Below the pieces are notes generated by a model. That model did no database searches. It was not told where the DNA came from and worked only from the letters and a program-made list of their open reading frames with translations. Below, piece after piece: positions 1 to 9,117 of a stretch of DNA of 64,000 bases. A program made the translations under genes and the position numbers. How positions within the stretch are numbered: the first letter of the stretch is position 1; the number at the start of each line of letters is the position of its first letter. The stretch is from Burkholderia sp. BCC0322 (GTDB taxonomy: Bacteria > Pseudomonadota > Gammaproteobacteria > Burkholderiales > Burkholderiaceae). Where the stretch lies: positions 124,001-188,000 of the forward strand of contig NZ_CADFDU010000004.1 of NCBI RefSeq assembly GCF_902833045.1, written 5' to 3'.

Positions 1-86
1 TGGGCATGCGCGGCACCGCTTGCCAGGATGCCGAGCGCGATGCCTGCCGAGGCCAGGTGCCGGCCCGTCGCGCGAATCTGCTTCAT
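1..86 (-). CDS. 5' end of an exported protein (partial)
   Basis: Only the first 28 codons of a leftward gene lie in the window. They encode a classical Sec signal peptide: M-K-Q-I-R start, a hydrophobic Ala/Gly/Leu/Ile core and an A-H-A cleavage site at the very edge. A GAGGAA Shine-Dalgarno sequence sits about 7 bases before the ATG (84-86 on the plus strand). The mature protein is outside the window, so only export to the periplasm or beyond can be inferred. Confidence 0.6.
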   Translation of the reverse strand, partial: MKQIRATGRHLASAGIALGILASGAAHA

Positions 87-505
87 GTGTTTTCCTCGTG
101 CCGGAATGGTTGAGGTCGATATTGTCGAAGCGCGCCGCGCGCCGCCGCAACGACTGAAACACATCGAAACGAAATCACGCCGTGCTACCGCTTGCAATTC
201 CGCGGCCACGGTACGTGCTCATGGGGATTCGTCCGCGTTTGCCGGGCGATTTCCTGGCGTGTGCCGCAATTCGTTCTCGCACCGCATCAATCGATGACGA
301 CGGTTGTCGGCTTTCGCAAGCGATGCCGGAGGTGGCTCGCCAGCCATCCCGCGTGCCGCGCTGCACTTCGAACGCTCCGTCGACCGAACCAGCGGCGACG
401 CGGGACGTGCTGTCGAGCGTCAGTGACATAACGCCATACCGTCGCACAACACGCCCGTGCGCGGCGTGACGCGCGCCTACGAACCACACGGTCGCGCATC
501 AACGC
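87..505. other. Non-coding stretch upstream of the partial gene
   Basis: About 420 bases between the leftward exported-protein gene and the amidase terminator. Open frames on both strands here have Arg/Ala/Ser-rich translations with no domain and no good ribosome binding site. It must hold the promoter of the partial gene, but I see no convincing -35/-10 pair. Confidence 0.4.
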
Positions 506-530
506 AAAACGGGCGGCTTTCCGCCGCCCG
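506..530 (-). terminator. Rho-independent terminator of the amidase gene
   Basis: A perfect 8-bp GC stem (CGGGCGGC/GCCGCCCG) with a 5-nt loop at 510-530 is followed, on the minus strand, by TTTT at 506-509. It lies beyond the tandem repeat array, so the array would be transcribed as part of the amidase 3' untranslated region. Confidence 0.7.
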
Positions 531-561
531 CTTCTCCATCTGCCATGCACGATCCGCAACA

Positions 562-704
562 GGCTTTCGGCTTTCGGCTTTCGGCTTTCGGTTTTCGGCT
601 TTCGGCTTTCGGCTTTCGGCTTTCGGCTTTCGGCTTTCGGCTTTCGGCTTTCGGCTTTCGGCTTTCGGCTTTCGGCTTTCGGCTTCGGCTTCGGCTTCGG
701 CTTC
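562..704. repeat. Tandem array: 17 x 7-bp then 4 x 6-bp units
   Basis: Seventeen direct copies of the heptamer GGCTTTC run in phase from 562 to 680; the fifth (590-596) is the variant GGTTTTC. Four copies of the hexamer GGCTTC follow at 681-704, as if one T had been lost and the shorter unit then amplified. The array is between the amidase stop codon and its terminator. It is a perfect simple-sequence repeat and should vary in length between isolates by slippage. Confidence 0.95.
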
Positions 705-725
705 CGGCTATCGACCCACTCCGCG

Positions 726-2210
726 TTACGCAGCCATCCACGCCGGCAACCGCCCGCCGACCCAGTCAGCCGCCTGCTCGTAGCCGCGCGCGAGCTGCAA
801 CACGGCGAGATCGGCACGCGGACGCCCGATCAGTTGCATCCCCATCGGCAGCCCCGCGTCGTTGAAGCCGACCGGCACGCTGATCACCGGGCAGCCGGCC
901 AGCGTCCACGGCACGACCGTTTCCATCCAGCGGTGGTAGGTATCCATCGGGCGGCCCGCGATCTCCTTCGGCCAGCGCTGCTCGACGTCGAACGGAAACA
1001 CCTGCGCGGTCGGCGCCGCGATGAAGTCGTAACGGTCGAAGAAGCTCAGCACGGCCTGGTGCCACGCGGTGCGCTCGACGCTCGCGTCGAACACGGCCGC
1101 GCCCTGCATCGCGAGCAGCCCTTCGACCTCGTAGATCGCCTCGGGCTTGAGCAGCGCGCGCCGCGCCGGATCGCGATAGTGCGCAAGCAGCCCGCCGCCG
1201 GACAGCAGGTGCCGGTGCGTGAGCCACAGGCGCCAGATCCGGTCGGGCGCGAACGCCGGCAGCGCGGCATCGACGTCGCAGCCGATCTCGCGCAGCGTCG
1301 CCAGCCCTCGCTCGCACAGCGCGAGCACACCGGCCTCGGTCGCGAGATAGCCGCTCCAGTCGCCGACCCACGCGATGCGCTTGCCACGCAGGTCGGCGTC
1401 GAGCGGCTGCGCGAACACGGCCGGATCTTCCGCGAGCGACAGCGGATCGTTGCGGTCGTAGCCGGCCTGGATCGCGAGCAGCTGTGCGACGTCGCCGACC
1501 GTACGGCCCATCGGCCCTTCGATGCCGAGCTGCTGCACGAACACGTCGACGCCCGGCCAGCGCGGCACGCGGCCCTGCGACGGGCGGAAGCCGTAGATGT
1601 TGCAGAACGCGGCCGGATTGCGCAGCGAACCGCCGAAATCGCTGCCGTCCGCCACCGGCAGCATCCGCGACGCAAGCGCCGCCGCCGTGCCGCCGCTGCT
1701 GCCGCCCGCGCTCTTCGTCAGATCGTACGGGTTGCGCGTCGCGCCGTAGACCTCGTTGAACGTGTGCGAGCCGAGCCCGAATTCGGGCGTGTTGGTCTTG
1801 CCGATGAAGATCGCGCCGGCCGCGCGCATCCGTGCGACGCCCACGGAATCGGCCTGCGGCACGTTCTCGCGGAAGATCGGCGAGCCGTAGGTCGTCCGCA
1901 ACCCCTTCGTCATCGCCAGATCCTTCGGCGCCTGCGGCATCCCGTGCATCCAGCCGTGGTACTCGCCGCGCGCCAGCGCGGCATCCTTTTCCTCGGCTTC
2001 GGCAAGCAGCGCGTCGCGATCGCGCAGCGCGACGATCGCGTTGACCGCGCCGTTCACGCGCTCGACGTGATCGAGATACGCGCGCATCGTCTCGACGCAC
2101 GACACGGCCCTGCTGCGGATCGCCGCCGCGAGCTCGCCCGCCGACAGGCTCACGATCGGGTCGACGGGGATGGAAGCGGGAGCAAGAAGCTGCGGGGCGC
2201 CGTACGGCAT
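726..2210 (-). CDS. Amidase (amidase-signature family)
   Basis: A 494-residue cytosolic hydrolase of the amidase-signature family, which splits C-N bonds of carboxylic amides using a Ser-cisSer-Lys triad. Visible motifs are the catalytic Lys in [10 protein letters not shown], the Gly/Ser loop [13 protein letters not shown] and the nucleophile region [13 protein letters not shown]. Length fits the family. The ATG at 2208-2210 is chosen because AGGAG lies 7 bases upstream; the open frame extends 31 more codons but that extension is Arg/Pro-rich and has no start signal. The gene is monocistronic and diverges from the universal stress protein gene. Substrate is unknown; GatA of the tRNA amidotransferase is unlikely because gatB and gatC are absent. 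Confidence 0.9.
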   Translation of the reverse strand: MPYGAPQLLAPASIPVDPIVSLSAGELAAAIRSRAVSCVETMRAYLDHVERVNGAVNAIVALRDRDALLAEAEEKDAALARGEYHGWMHGMPQAPKDLAMTKGLRTTYGSPIFRENVPQADSVGVARMRAAGAIFIGKTNTPEFGLGSHTFNEVYGATRNPYDLTKSAGGSSGGTAAALASRMLPVADGSDFGGSLRNPAAFCNIYGFRPSQGRVPRWPGVDVFVQQLGIEGPMGRTVGDVAQLLAIQAGYDRNDPLSLAEDPAVFAQPLDADLRGKRIAWVGDWSGYLATEAGVLALCERGLATLREIGCDVDAALPAFAPDRIWRLWLTHRHLLSGGGLLAHYRDPARRALLKPEAIYEVEGLLAMQGAAVFDASVERTAWHQAVLSFFDRYDFIAAPTAQVFPFDVEQRWPKEIAGRPMDTYHRWMETVVPWTLAGCPVISVPVGFNDAGLPMGMQLIGRPRADLAVLQLARGYEQAADWVGGRLPAWMAA

Positions 2211-2421
2211 GCGGAGTCTCCTGGAATCGGAAGGGAATGGCGGGCCGCATGGCGGCGGTCGCTCCCGAACCGGCCGGGAGCGGCCGCGCCGCGGCCGATG
2301 CACTACTCTACGCGACGCCGGATCGGCGACCTCCGATATTTTCCGCCGCGATTCATTGCGGTTCCGACTGAATCGGGGCGGCGGGCCACGCTTCGCGCGC
2401 GCCGCCCCGGCCGATGAAATC

Positions 2422-2437
2422 GTTTATGCGCATAAAC
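2422..2437. promoter_or_regulatory. Perfect 16-bp palindrome between amidase and usp genes
   Basis: GTTTATGCGCATAAAC is a perfect inverted repeat inside a short AT-rich island (about 2416-2460) in the otherwise GC-rich 368-base divergent intergenic region 2211-2578. Size and symmetry fit a dimeric repressor or activator site that could control either flanking gene. No other feature was seen in this gap. Confidence 0.5.
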
Positions 2438-2578
2438 TTAAATTTCTTATATTTCTATTAGGTGCGGCACGAGACGGCACGCGTTAACGACATTTTTACG
2501 CGGTCACCCGTTCTCTTTAGATCGTTCGGCCCGGCGGCGCGCTACGCTGGAATCATCTCGTTTCCTTGGACAACGTTC

Positions 2579-3013
2579 ATGCTCAAGCTGCTGGTTCCGG
2601 TCGGCCACTCTCCCCGCTCGCTTCAGGCGGTTCGCCATGCGACCTTCCTGTATCGCGAACGGTGCGCATCGGAGATCGTGCTGATCAACGTTCAGGCGCC
2701 GCTCGAATCGACGCGGCTCGAGGCCTACCATCCGCTGTCGCGGCTGCGTTCGATCGAGGAGAAGTTCGCGTCGGACGATCTGGCCATGGCCGAACGGATC
2801 CTGCAGGACGCCGGCGTCAAGTACAGCGTCGTGATGAAGGTGGGCCCGGTGGCCGATACGATCGCGTCCGTCGCGGCAGAAACGGGATGTGACGAGATCG
2901 TGGTCGTCGCACCGAGGCACGATCCGCTGCATGCACTGATGTCGGTGTTCCGCCGCAGCGTGATGAACCGGCTGGTGCGGATTTCGAATGTGCCGGTCAC
3001 GGCCGTGCAATGA
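2579..3013 (+). CDS. Universal stress protein (UspA family)
   Basis: A 144-residue single-domain USP. It begins with the hallmark beta strand M-L-K-L-L-V-P-V followed by SPRSLQAVRHA and ends with the domain's last strands (DEIVVVAPRH and NVPVTAVQ). The canonical ATP-binding G-2x-G-9x-G-S/T pattern is not clear near the C-terminus, so it may be a non-nucleotide-binding USP. The ATG at 2579 is preferred over an upstream frame opening at 2462 because homology begins exactly there, although the ribosome binding site is weak. USP proteins are cytosolic and usually rise under starvation, oxygen limitation or stress. Confidence 0.88.
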   Translation: MLKLLVPVGHSPRSLQAVRHATFLYRERCASEIVLINVQAPLESTRLEAYHPLSRLRSIEEKFASDDLAMAERILQDAGVKYSVVMKVGPVADTIASVAAETGCDEIVVVAPRHDPLHALMSVFRRSVMNRLVRISNVPVTAVQ

Positions 3014-3130
3014 CGGGGATGACGCGCGGCGGCGCGTCGAGGGCGCGTACGCTGACGGACGCCGGGTTTGCAACGAGCGGTGCGCTTGTGCGCGCTGCCG
3101 CTCACACCTGCACCGGCGTTGACCCGGCGC

Positions 3131-3241
3131 TTACTTGATGACCTTGCGCCAGAACACGAAATAGGCGGCTGCCGAAGACGCAACAAGCAGGATGGCCCAC
3201 ATCGGGGCGAGGCTGATCAGGACGGAAGAGACGTTAAGCAT
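3131..3241 (-). CDS. 36-residue single-span membrane protein
   Basis: A small gene with strong translation signals: ATG at 3239-3241, GAGGAA 7 bases upstream, TAA stop. The product has a short polar N-terminus, one hydrophobic segment of about 22 residues (A-P-M-W-A-I-L-L-V through A-Y-F-V-F-W) and a basic tail R-K-V-I-K, predicting an N-out/C-in inner-membrane helix by the positive-inside rule. No family is recognised. It converges with the usp gene and diverges from the exported protein gene at 3635. Confidence 0.6.
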   Translation of the reverse strand: MLNVSSVLISLAPMWAILLVASSAAAYFVFWRKVIK

Positions 3242-3634
3242 TTGGATTCCTCACTAATTCGATAGCGATGTTCAGCACGTGCCTGCTTGCCGGAACCGAT
3301 GCATGCCTCCGCGATCGCGCCCCGTCAAATCATGCGTTCATGCTATCGCCTCGAACGGCTGCGCGACCGCCCCCTCCCGTCCGTACCCTGACATTCGTCA
3401 AACTCCCGTGAATCGCGCGCCTGTCGCGCAGAAAACCGTCGCGCGAATGCGTCGCCGCCCGCCCGGTTTCGTCTGCCAGGCACCCTGAAGCCGCGCCTTC
3501 CTTCGTCCCAAAATCCACGAAAAACGGGACAGGATCACCTGGCGCCCGCGATTTCAGCAGACGTTTACCGGGGGAACCCCCAAGTGCTTCGTCAGACGGG
3601 TCCGCGTTACGCTTGGGCAACGAGGAGACGAACC
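3242..3634. other. Divergent intergenic region, no clear feature
   Basis: About 390 bases between the 36-residue membrane protein gene (leftward) and the small exported protein gene (rightward). It must contain both promoters. Open frames here are short and lack start signals. A short GGGGG-AA-CCCCC hairpin occurs near 3572-3583 in the leader of the rightward gene; its role is unknown. Confidence 0.4.
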
Positions 3635-3883
3635 ATGAGACGAGCCGTACATATCGCTGTTTTCGCACTGCTGGCCTATCTCATTGGCGATCGCGCGATC
3701 CTGCATGCGCAGGGCCGCGACACCAGCCCACTCGCGTGCGAACAGGGCGCCGCGCAAGTGAAGGTCGACGCGCTCGGCCGCGGCTTCGGCGAAGCCGCTG
3801 CCAGCAGCCAGAGCGAGGCCTTCATGTCGGGCTGCCTGGTGACGGGGCGCGGCAACCAGGATGTCGCGCTGGCAAGCCGCTGA
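3635..3883 (+). CDS. Small exported protein of unknown function
   Basis: Eighty-two residues beginning with a basic start (M-R-R-A-V) and a hydrophobic segment ending near H-A-Q, read as a Sec signal peptide or N-terminal anchor. The mature part has two cysteines (in LACEQG and SGCLVTG) that could form a disulfide in the periplasm. GAGGAG 7 bases before the ATG fixes the start. No family is recognised. Confidence 0.6.
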   Translation: MRRAVHIAVFALLAYLIGDRAILHAQGRDTSPLACEQGAAQVKVDALGRGFGEAAASSQSEAFMSGCLVTGRGNQDVALASR

Positions 3884-3929
3884 CGGGTGTCCGTCGACGC
3901 TCCGGTCGCGACCGGGTCACGACGGCCGA

Positions 3930-4330
3930 ACCGGAGCCGCGCACGCCAACATCCATTCCCGCTGCTCACGGTCATTTTCTCGATCGATGTCGCGACGGAT
4001 GTCACGGCCCGGATGCCGTTCACGCTGAACGTCTGCTCGCGGTCCGACTCGTCGCGGGGAAGACGCATCGACAGCTGCGCGACCAGGCCGTCCTTCCGGT
4101 AATCGCCAAACCAGTCGACTAATCGGCCGATGTAGCATCGTGTCGCCGACGATCTCGTATGCGTAGTGGCCGGGCCCGTCACTCGAGTATTCGCTGCGAT
4201 CGTCGCCGTGCACCGACGGCGGAATCGGACACAGCGGCGTGCCGGAGCCCGCAGCGCGCGCGGTGCTGTCGCTCACGTCTTGCAGCGCCTTTTCGAGCGG
4301 CGCATGCAGCCGCCGCGACCGGCGACAGCC
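3930..4330 (-). pseudogene. Frameshifted remnant of a hypothetical gene
   Basis: On the minus strand, two overlapping frames read as one protein-like sequence if joined near 4130-4140. The upstream frame contains PLEKALQDVSDS, SEYSSDGPGHYAYEIVGDTM; the downstream frame continues YIGRLVDWFGDYRKDGLVAQ and SVNGIRAVTSVATSIEKM. Both pieces have balanced composition, unlike the Arg-rich shadow frames around them. One extra base around the ATG-C-TAC junction would explain the break. No start codon with a ribosome binding site is evident and the 3' end is indefinite, so the gene appears dead. Family unknown. Confidence 0.4.
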
Positions 4331-4416
4331 TGTTCGATTTCCGCTACAGTGGCTTGCCCGGCATCCGGCCGACGCACCGAAACCCTGCTTCATCTGCAAC
4401 GACACCCCATCCAGAG

Positions 4417-4890
4417 ATGAGCCATCCGCACACCGAGTTGATCCAGCGCTTCTACACGGCGTTCCAGCAGCGCGACATCGACCGGATGCTCGCCTGCTAT
4501 GCCGATGACGTCGTGTTCTTCGACCCCGCGTTCGGCGAGCTGCGCGGCGACCTCGCACGCGACATGTGGCGCATGCTGGTCGCGCGTGCACAGGACTTTT
4601 CATTGACGTTCGGCGACGTCGACGCGGATCAACAGACCGGGCGCGCCAAGTGGATCGCGCAATACCGGTTCACCGCGACCAACCGCATGGTGGTCAACCG
4701 GATCGATGCGCGGTTCCGGTTTCGCGACGGACTCATCGTCGAACATCGCGACAGCTTCGACCTGTGGCGCTGGTCGCGCCAGGCGCTGGGACTGAAAGGC
4801 GCCCTGCTGGGCTGGACCCCTTTCGTGCAACGGGCAATCCGCGCGCAGGCGCGGAAGAATCTCGACGCGTATCGCGCGAAACGGAAATAG
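4417..4890 (+). CDS. NTF2-like / SnoaL-like family protein
   Basis: A 157-residue protein with the cone-shaped NTF2-like fold: N-terminal helix (LIQRFYTAFQQRDIDRMLAC), the typical YADDVVFFDPAFGELRG segment, then beta strands including AKWIAQYRFTATNRMVVN and the closing FRDGLIVEHRDSFDLWRW. Members of this superfamily are cytosolic enzymes or ligand-binding proteins; residue similarity alone does not give a substrate. A C-terminal basic extension follows the domain. No strong Shine-Dalgarno sequence is seen, but the ATG at 4417 coincides with the start of the domain. Confidence 0.85.
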   Translation: MSHPHTELIQRFYTAFQQRDIDRMLACYADDVVFFDPAFGELRGDLARDMWRMLVARAQDFSLTFGDVDADQQTGRAKWIAQYRFTATNRMVVNRIDARFRFRDGLIVEHRDSFDLWRWSRQALGLKGALLGWTPFVQRAIRAQARKNLDAYRAKRK

Positions 4891-4893
4891 CAC

Positions 4894-5109
4894 TCACCGG
4901 CATGGCTTCATCGTCGCGTCGATCAGGTCGCAAGCCATGTCGGGCAGCACACCGTCCGGATGCTTGAGACCGTACCGGCGATACCCGCTTTCGTCGGCTT
5001 CGGGATGCGGGCCGACGCGCTCCTTGCCCTAGCGATCGGTCGCGGCCGCATGAACCAGCGACGATGCGACGAGCGACAACACCACGAAAATTGATTCCCT
5101 GGAGCACAT
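4894..5109 (-). pseudogene. Small exported-protein gene interrupted by TAG
   Basis: A 71-codon frame on the minus strand reads as a secreted protein: hydrophobic FVVLSLVASSLVHAAATDR signal peptide, then an in-frame amber codon (5029-5031), then GKERVGPHPEADESGYRRYG and a C-terminal part with two cysteines (PDMACDL, MKPCR), ending in TGA. Everything downstream of the TAG stays open and protein-like, so the break is a recent nonsense change (probably from CAG or TGG). The start could be ATG at 5107-5109 or a GTG a few codons later with AGGGA upstream. It converges on the NTF2-like gene, ending 3 bases away. Confidence 0.55.
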
Positions 5110-5581
5110 GTTCTCGATCGACGGGATTTAAGGGCTCGCGGTCGTTCGGGACGGAGCGACCGGTGCGCGCCGGTGCTCACCCCGATTTCTGAAACCTGAT
5201 TGAAATCCGCGTGAAATAGAGCACAGGCGCGCGAAAGCGGCCTGTGCGTAACGTTTCTTGCGTGCTTGCGCAGACGAATGCGCCGCCGGCAACCTGACTC
5301 CCGGCACCTCGTTACCGGCAGCGCACGTCGCCGGTCGCGGCCTCGAACGATACGCGTCAGTTCGCATGACGGCAGTCCAAGCCGACAACGGAGGCGCCTG
5401 ATGCGGACGGACGATCCCGGAGCACATCGGGCCCACCGCCCCGCCGCTCTCCGCACCTTCCGGCGGCAGCCGGGTACCCCGCAACACCTCGCCCGCACGC
5501 ACCCCCACCCGCGCCAGCGCTACACGCCCGAACCGACCGACTCCACCGCACCACCATGCTTTCCCGCGCCCCAACCGCAAC

Positions 5582-5632
5582 TCTTATATAAGACATAAGA
5601 CATTTGACGTTAAAGCGCATTGAGATTAGAAT
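5582..5632 (+). promoter_or_regulatory. acnB promoter with ATAAGAC repeats
   Basis: A near-consensus sigma-70 promoter reads TTGACG (5604-5609), 17-bp spacer, TAGAAT (5627-5632), about 80 bases before acnB. Immediately upstream is a perfect palindrome TCTTATATAAGA (5582-5593) that continues into two tandem ATAAGACAT half-sites abutting the -35 box. This looks like a regulator binding site, possibly of a GntR-type TCA-cycle regulator (inference). The rest of the 600-base gap 5110-5713 shows no gene or other clear signal. Confidence 0.7.
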
Positions 5633-5713
5633 TCCGCTGCAAAGCAGTGTCTGGAACAGCCCCGGAGTGCCGGCAAGGCCTTCCCCTCAAACGCAATATC
5701 AGCAGGTCTCCCC

Positions 5714-8299
5714 ATGCTTGAAAACTTTCGTGCTCACGTGGCCGCCCGCGCCGCGCTCGGTATTCCTCCCCTGCCGCTGACGGCTCAGCAGACCGCCGAA
5801 CTGGTCGAATTGCTGACCAACCCGCCCGCCGGCGAAGAGCAGACGCTGGTCGACCTGATCACCCATCGCGTGCCTGCCGGCGTCGACGAAGCCGCCCGCG
5901 TGAAGGCCGGCTTCCTGGCCGCCGTGGCCAAGGGCGAGACCGCCTGCCCGCTGATCTCGCGCGAACGCGCGACCGAGCTGCTCGGCACGATGCTGGGCGG
6001 CTACAACATCCAGCCGCTGATCGAGCTGCTGTCCGATGAAGCCGTCGCTGCCGTGGCCGCCGACGCACTGAAGAAAACCCTGCTGATGTTCGACCAGTTC
6101 CATGACGTCAAGGAACTCGCCGACCAGGGCAACGTGCACGCGAAGGCCGTGCTGCAAAGCTGGGCCGACGCCGAATGGTTCACGAGCCGTCCGGAAGTGC
6201 CGCAAAGCCTGACCATCACCGTCTTCAAGGTGACGGGCGAAACCAACACCGACGACCTGTCGCCGGCCCCGGACGCGACCACCCGCCCGGACATCCCGAT
6301 GCACGCGCTGGCGATGCTGAAGAACGCGCGCCCGGGCATCACGCCGGAAGAAGACGGCAAGCGCGGCCCGGTCAAGTTCATCGAATCGCTGAAGGAAAAG
6401 GGTCATCTGGTCGCTTACGTGGGCGACGTGGTCGGCACCGGCTCCTCGCGCAAGTCGGCCACCAACTCGGTGCTGTGGTTCACGGGCGAAGACATCCCGT
6501 TCGTCCCGAACAAGCGCTTCGGCGGCGTGTGCCTCGGCGGCAAGATCGCCCCGATCTTCTACAACACGATGGAAGACGCCGGCGCGCTGCCGATCGAGCT
6601 CGACGTGTCGCAGATGGAAATGGGCGACGTGGTCGAACTGCGCCCGTACGAAGGCAAGGCGCTGAAGGACGGCAACGTGATCGCCGAATTCCAGGTCAAG
6701 TCCGACGTGCTGTTCGACGAAGTGCGCGCCGGCGGCCGCATTCCGCTGATCATCGGCCGCGGCCTGACCGCGAAGGCGCGCGAAGCGCTGGGCCTCGCGC
6801 CGTCGACGCTGTTCCGCCTGCCGCACCAGCCGGCCGACAGCGGCAAGGGCTTCTCGCTCGCGCAGAAGATGGTCGGCCGCGCATGCGGTTTGCCGGAAGG
6901 CCAGGGCGTCCGCCCGGGCACGTACTGCGAACCGAAGATGACCTCGGTCGGCTCGCAGGACACCACGGGCCCGATGACCCGCGACGAACTGAAGGATCTC
7001 GCGTGCCTCGGCTTCTCGGCCGACCTCGTGATGCAGTCGTTCTGCCACACCGCCGCGTATCCGAAGCCGGTCGACGTGAAAACGCACCAGACGCTGCCGA
7101 ACTTCATCAGCACGCGTGGCGGCATCGCGCTGCGCCCGGGCGACGGCGTGATCCACTCGTGGCTGAACCGCATGCTGCTGCCCGACACCGTCGGCACCGG
7201 CGGCGATTCGCACACGCGCTTCCCGATCGGCATCAGCTTCCCGGCAGGCTCGGGCCTGGTCGCGTTCGCGGCCGCCACCGGCACGATGCCGCTGGACATG
7301 CCGGAATCGGTGCTGGTCCGCTTCAAGGGCAAGATGCAGCCGGGCGTCACGCTGCGTGACCTCGTCAACGCGATCCCGCTGTACGCGATCAAGCAAGGCA
7401 TGCTGACGGTCGCCAAGCAAGGCAAGAAGAACATCTTCTCGGGCCGCATCCTCGAAATCGAAGGCCTGCCCGACCTGAAGGTCGAGCAAGCGTTCGAGCT
7501 GTCGGATGCGTCGGCCGAGCGTTCGGCCGCCGGTTGCACGGTGCACCTGAACAAGGAACCGATCATCGAATACCTGAACAGCAACGTCACGCTGCTGAAG
7601 TGGATGATCGCGCAGGGCTACCAGGATCCGCGCAGCCTGCAGCGCCGTATCGCGGCGATGGAGCAGTGGCTGGCCGACCCGCAACTGCTGTCGCCGGATG
7701 CCGACGCCGAGTACGCGGCCGTCATCGAGATCGACCTCGCCGACATCCACGAGCCGATCGTCGCCTGCCCGAACGACCCGGACGACGTGAAGACGCTGTC
7801 CGACGTCGCCGGCGCGAAGATCGACGAAGTGTTCATCGGCTCGTGCATGACCAACATCGGTCACTTCCGCGCCGCATCGAAGCTGCTCGAAGGCAAGCGC
7901 GACATCCCGGTCAAGCTGTGGGTCGCGCCGCCGACCAAGATGGACCAGAAGCAGCTGACCGAAGAAGGCCACTACGGCGTGTTCGGCACGGCTGGCGCGC
8001 GCACCGAAATGCCGGGCTGCTCGCTGTGCATGGGTAACCAGGCTCAGGTACGCGAAGGCGCAACGGTCATGTCGACGTCGACCCGTAACTTCCCGAACCG
8101 TCTCGGCAAGAACACGAACGTGTATCTCGGCTCGGCGGAACTGGCGGCGATCTGCTCGCGTCTGGGCAAGATCCCGACCAAGGAAGAGTACATGGCCGAC
8201 ATGGGCGTGCTCAACGCGAACGGCGACAAGATCTACAAGTACATGAACTTCGACCAGATCGAAGACTTCAAGGAAGTGGCCGACACCGTGCAGGTGTAA
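5714..8299 (+). CDS. acnB: Aconitate hydratase B
   Basis: The 861-residue bifunctional aconitase/2-methylisocitrate dehydratase AcnB, interconverting citrate and isocitrate via cis-aconitate in the TCA cycle. It has the AcnB order: N-terminal HEAT-like domain (about 1-160), swivelling domain 4 (about 165-380, with [16 protein letters not shown]), then domains 1-3. The 4Fe-4S cluster ligands are visible as Cys711 (SCMTNIGHF), Cys769 and Cys772 ([10 protein letters not shown]). Full family length. The gene is monocistronic, with its own promoter at 5604-5632 and a strong terminator at 8352-8387. Confidence 0.98.
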   Translation: MLENFRAHVAARAALGIPPLPLTAQQTAELVELLTNPPAGEEQTLVDLITHRVPAGVDEAARVKAGFLAAVAKGETACPLISRERATELLGTMLGGYNIQPLIELLSDEAVAAVAADALKKTLLMFDQFHDVKELADQGNVHAKAVLQSWADAEWFTSRPEVPQSLTITVFKVTGETNTDDLSPAPDATTRPDIPMHALAMLKNARPGITPEEDGKRGPVKFIESLKEKGHLVAYVGDVVGTGSSRKSATNSVLWFTGEDIPFVPNKRFGGVCLGGKIAPIFYNTMEDAGALPIELDVSQMEMGDVVELRPYEGKALKDGNVIAEFQVKSDVLFDEVRAGGRIPLIIGRGLTAKAREALGLAPSTLFRLPHQPADSGKGFSLAQKMVGRACGLPEGQGVRPGTYCEPKMTSVGSQDTTGPMTRDELKDLACLGFSADLVMQSFCHTAAYPKPVDVKTHQTLPNFISTRGGIALRPGDGVIHSWLNRMLLPDTVGTGGDSHTRFPIGISFPAGSGLVAFAAATGTMPLDMPESVLVRFKGKMQPGVTLRDLVNAIPLYAIKQGMLTVAKQGKKNIFSGRILEIEGLPDLKVEQAFELSDASAERSAAGCTVHLNKEPIIEYLNSNVTLLKWMIAQGYQDPRSLQRRIAAMEQWLADPQLLSPDADAEYAAVIEIDLADIHEPIVACPNDPDDVKTLSDVAGAKIDEVFIGSCMTNIGHFRAASKLLEGKRDIPVKLWVAPPTKMDQKQLTEEGHYGVFGTAGARTEMPGCSLCMGNQAQVREGATVMSTSTRNFPNRLGKNTNVYLGSAELAAICSRLGKIPTKEEYMADMGVLNANGDKIYKYMNFDQIEDFKEVADTVQV

Positions 8300-8351
8300 G
8301 CACGCAGTCGGGCTGCGACGGGTGGTCGACGTCGCAGCGCCACCGCGAAAA

Positions 8352-8387
8352 GGCGCCGCAGGCTGAAAGGCCTGCGGCGCCTTTTTT
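8352..8387 (+). terminator. acnB terminator, probably bidirectional
   Basis: A perfect 12-bp stem GGCGCCGCAGGC/GCCTGCGGCGCC with a 6-nt loop is followed by six T on the plus strand (8382-8387). On the minus strand the same stem is followed by TTTT, so it can also stop the convergent PPC-domain gene, whose TGA codon (8387-8389) touches the T run. Confidence 0.92.
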
Positions 8388-8800
8388 CATGCGGTGTCGG
8401 CGTCCGGCTCGCGCCGGATCACCAGCTCGTTGAAGCCGGTGCCCGCGTCGAGCTCGCGCGAGAAGCGATGCGCGGGCAGCAGCGCGAGCAGGATCTCGGC
8501 CGTCGTGCGCACCACGCAGCCGCTCGCCACATGGCCGCCCGTCACGCGGCCGGCCGCATCCGAGATCGACATGTGCAGGTGCGCGCCGTCCGGCGACACC
8601 GAGCCGGCCAGCGTCAGGATTTCGAGGTCGCCGCGCAGCTCGGTCGGCTGGTCGACGCCGGCGAAGCGCAATTGCGCGACGCTCAGGCTGCCGATGCCCT
8701 GGATCACGAAGGCGGCGTGCGCTTCACGCTGCTGTAGCGCTGCCTCGATGGCGCCGCGCAAATCGTCGCCGGGGGAAAGACGCAGGGGATGGGCTTGCAT
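8387..8800 (-). CDS. PPC (DUF296) domain protein
   Basis: A 137-residue single PPC/DUF296-domain protein. The conserved core is visible: LRLSPGDDLRGAIEAALQ at the start, AAFVIQGIGSLSVAQLRF, then the signature DGAHLHMSISDAAGRVTGGH with its histidines, which in related structures bind a metal ion. Bacterial single-domain members form trimers; the plant relatives are AT-hook DNA-binding proteins, but no DNA-binding segment is present here. Function unknown. Its stop codon overlaps the acnB terminator T run. Confidence 0.88.
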   Translation of the reverse strand: MQAHPLRLSPGDDLRGAIEAALQQREAHAAFVIQGIGSLSVAQLRFAGVDQPTELRGDLEILTLAGSVSPDGAHLHMSISDAAGRVTGGHVASGCVVRTTAEILLALLPAHRFSRELDAGTGFNELVIRREPDADTA

Positions 8801-9117
8801 GGTCGAGAACCTGTGGGTCGATCGTGGTATCGACCAAGCGTACGTTCGCCCGGTGAATCCGGCAAGTCACCCGCCCGCGATGATCCCCGCGCGTCGGTGT
8901 CTTCCCGGCGTCGTTTCAACCGCTACCGTTCGACTCCGGGCCACCTGCGCATACGGGCCCGTGCGACATGGTTTTGCACCGGCCGCAGCGCATCGGCTTT
9001 GTTTTCCGTAGGGAACGCATATGCGTCCGTCTGAAAACCGACCCTGACGTATGCAAGAATCAGTTCCTCGAGGAAACCCCTGCCTTATCGCCCCCTTTTC
9101 ATCGAACGCCCCGACGA
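8801..9117. other. Divergent intergenic region with a 12-bp palindrome
   Basis: About 317 bases between the PPC-domain gene and a rightward membrane-protein gene. ACGCATATGCGT at 9015-9026 is a perfect palindrome roughly 90 bases before the rightward start and may be an operator. No convincing promoter hexamers or gene were found. Confidence 0.35.

Noticed and set aside
562-704. CRISPR or DNA-uptake array
   Set aside because: Units are contiguous 7- and 6-mers with no spacers, so it is a simple tandem repeat.
5699-7972. 757-codon open frame on the minus strand opposite acnB
   Set aside because: Shadow of the highly biased acnB codons; translation is Arg/His/Asp/Val-rich with no domain, and acnB is unmistakable on the plus strand.
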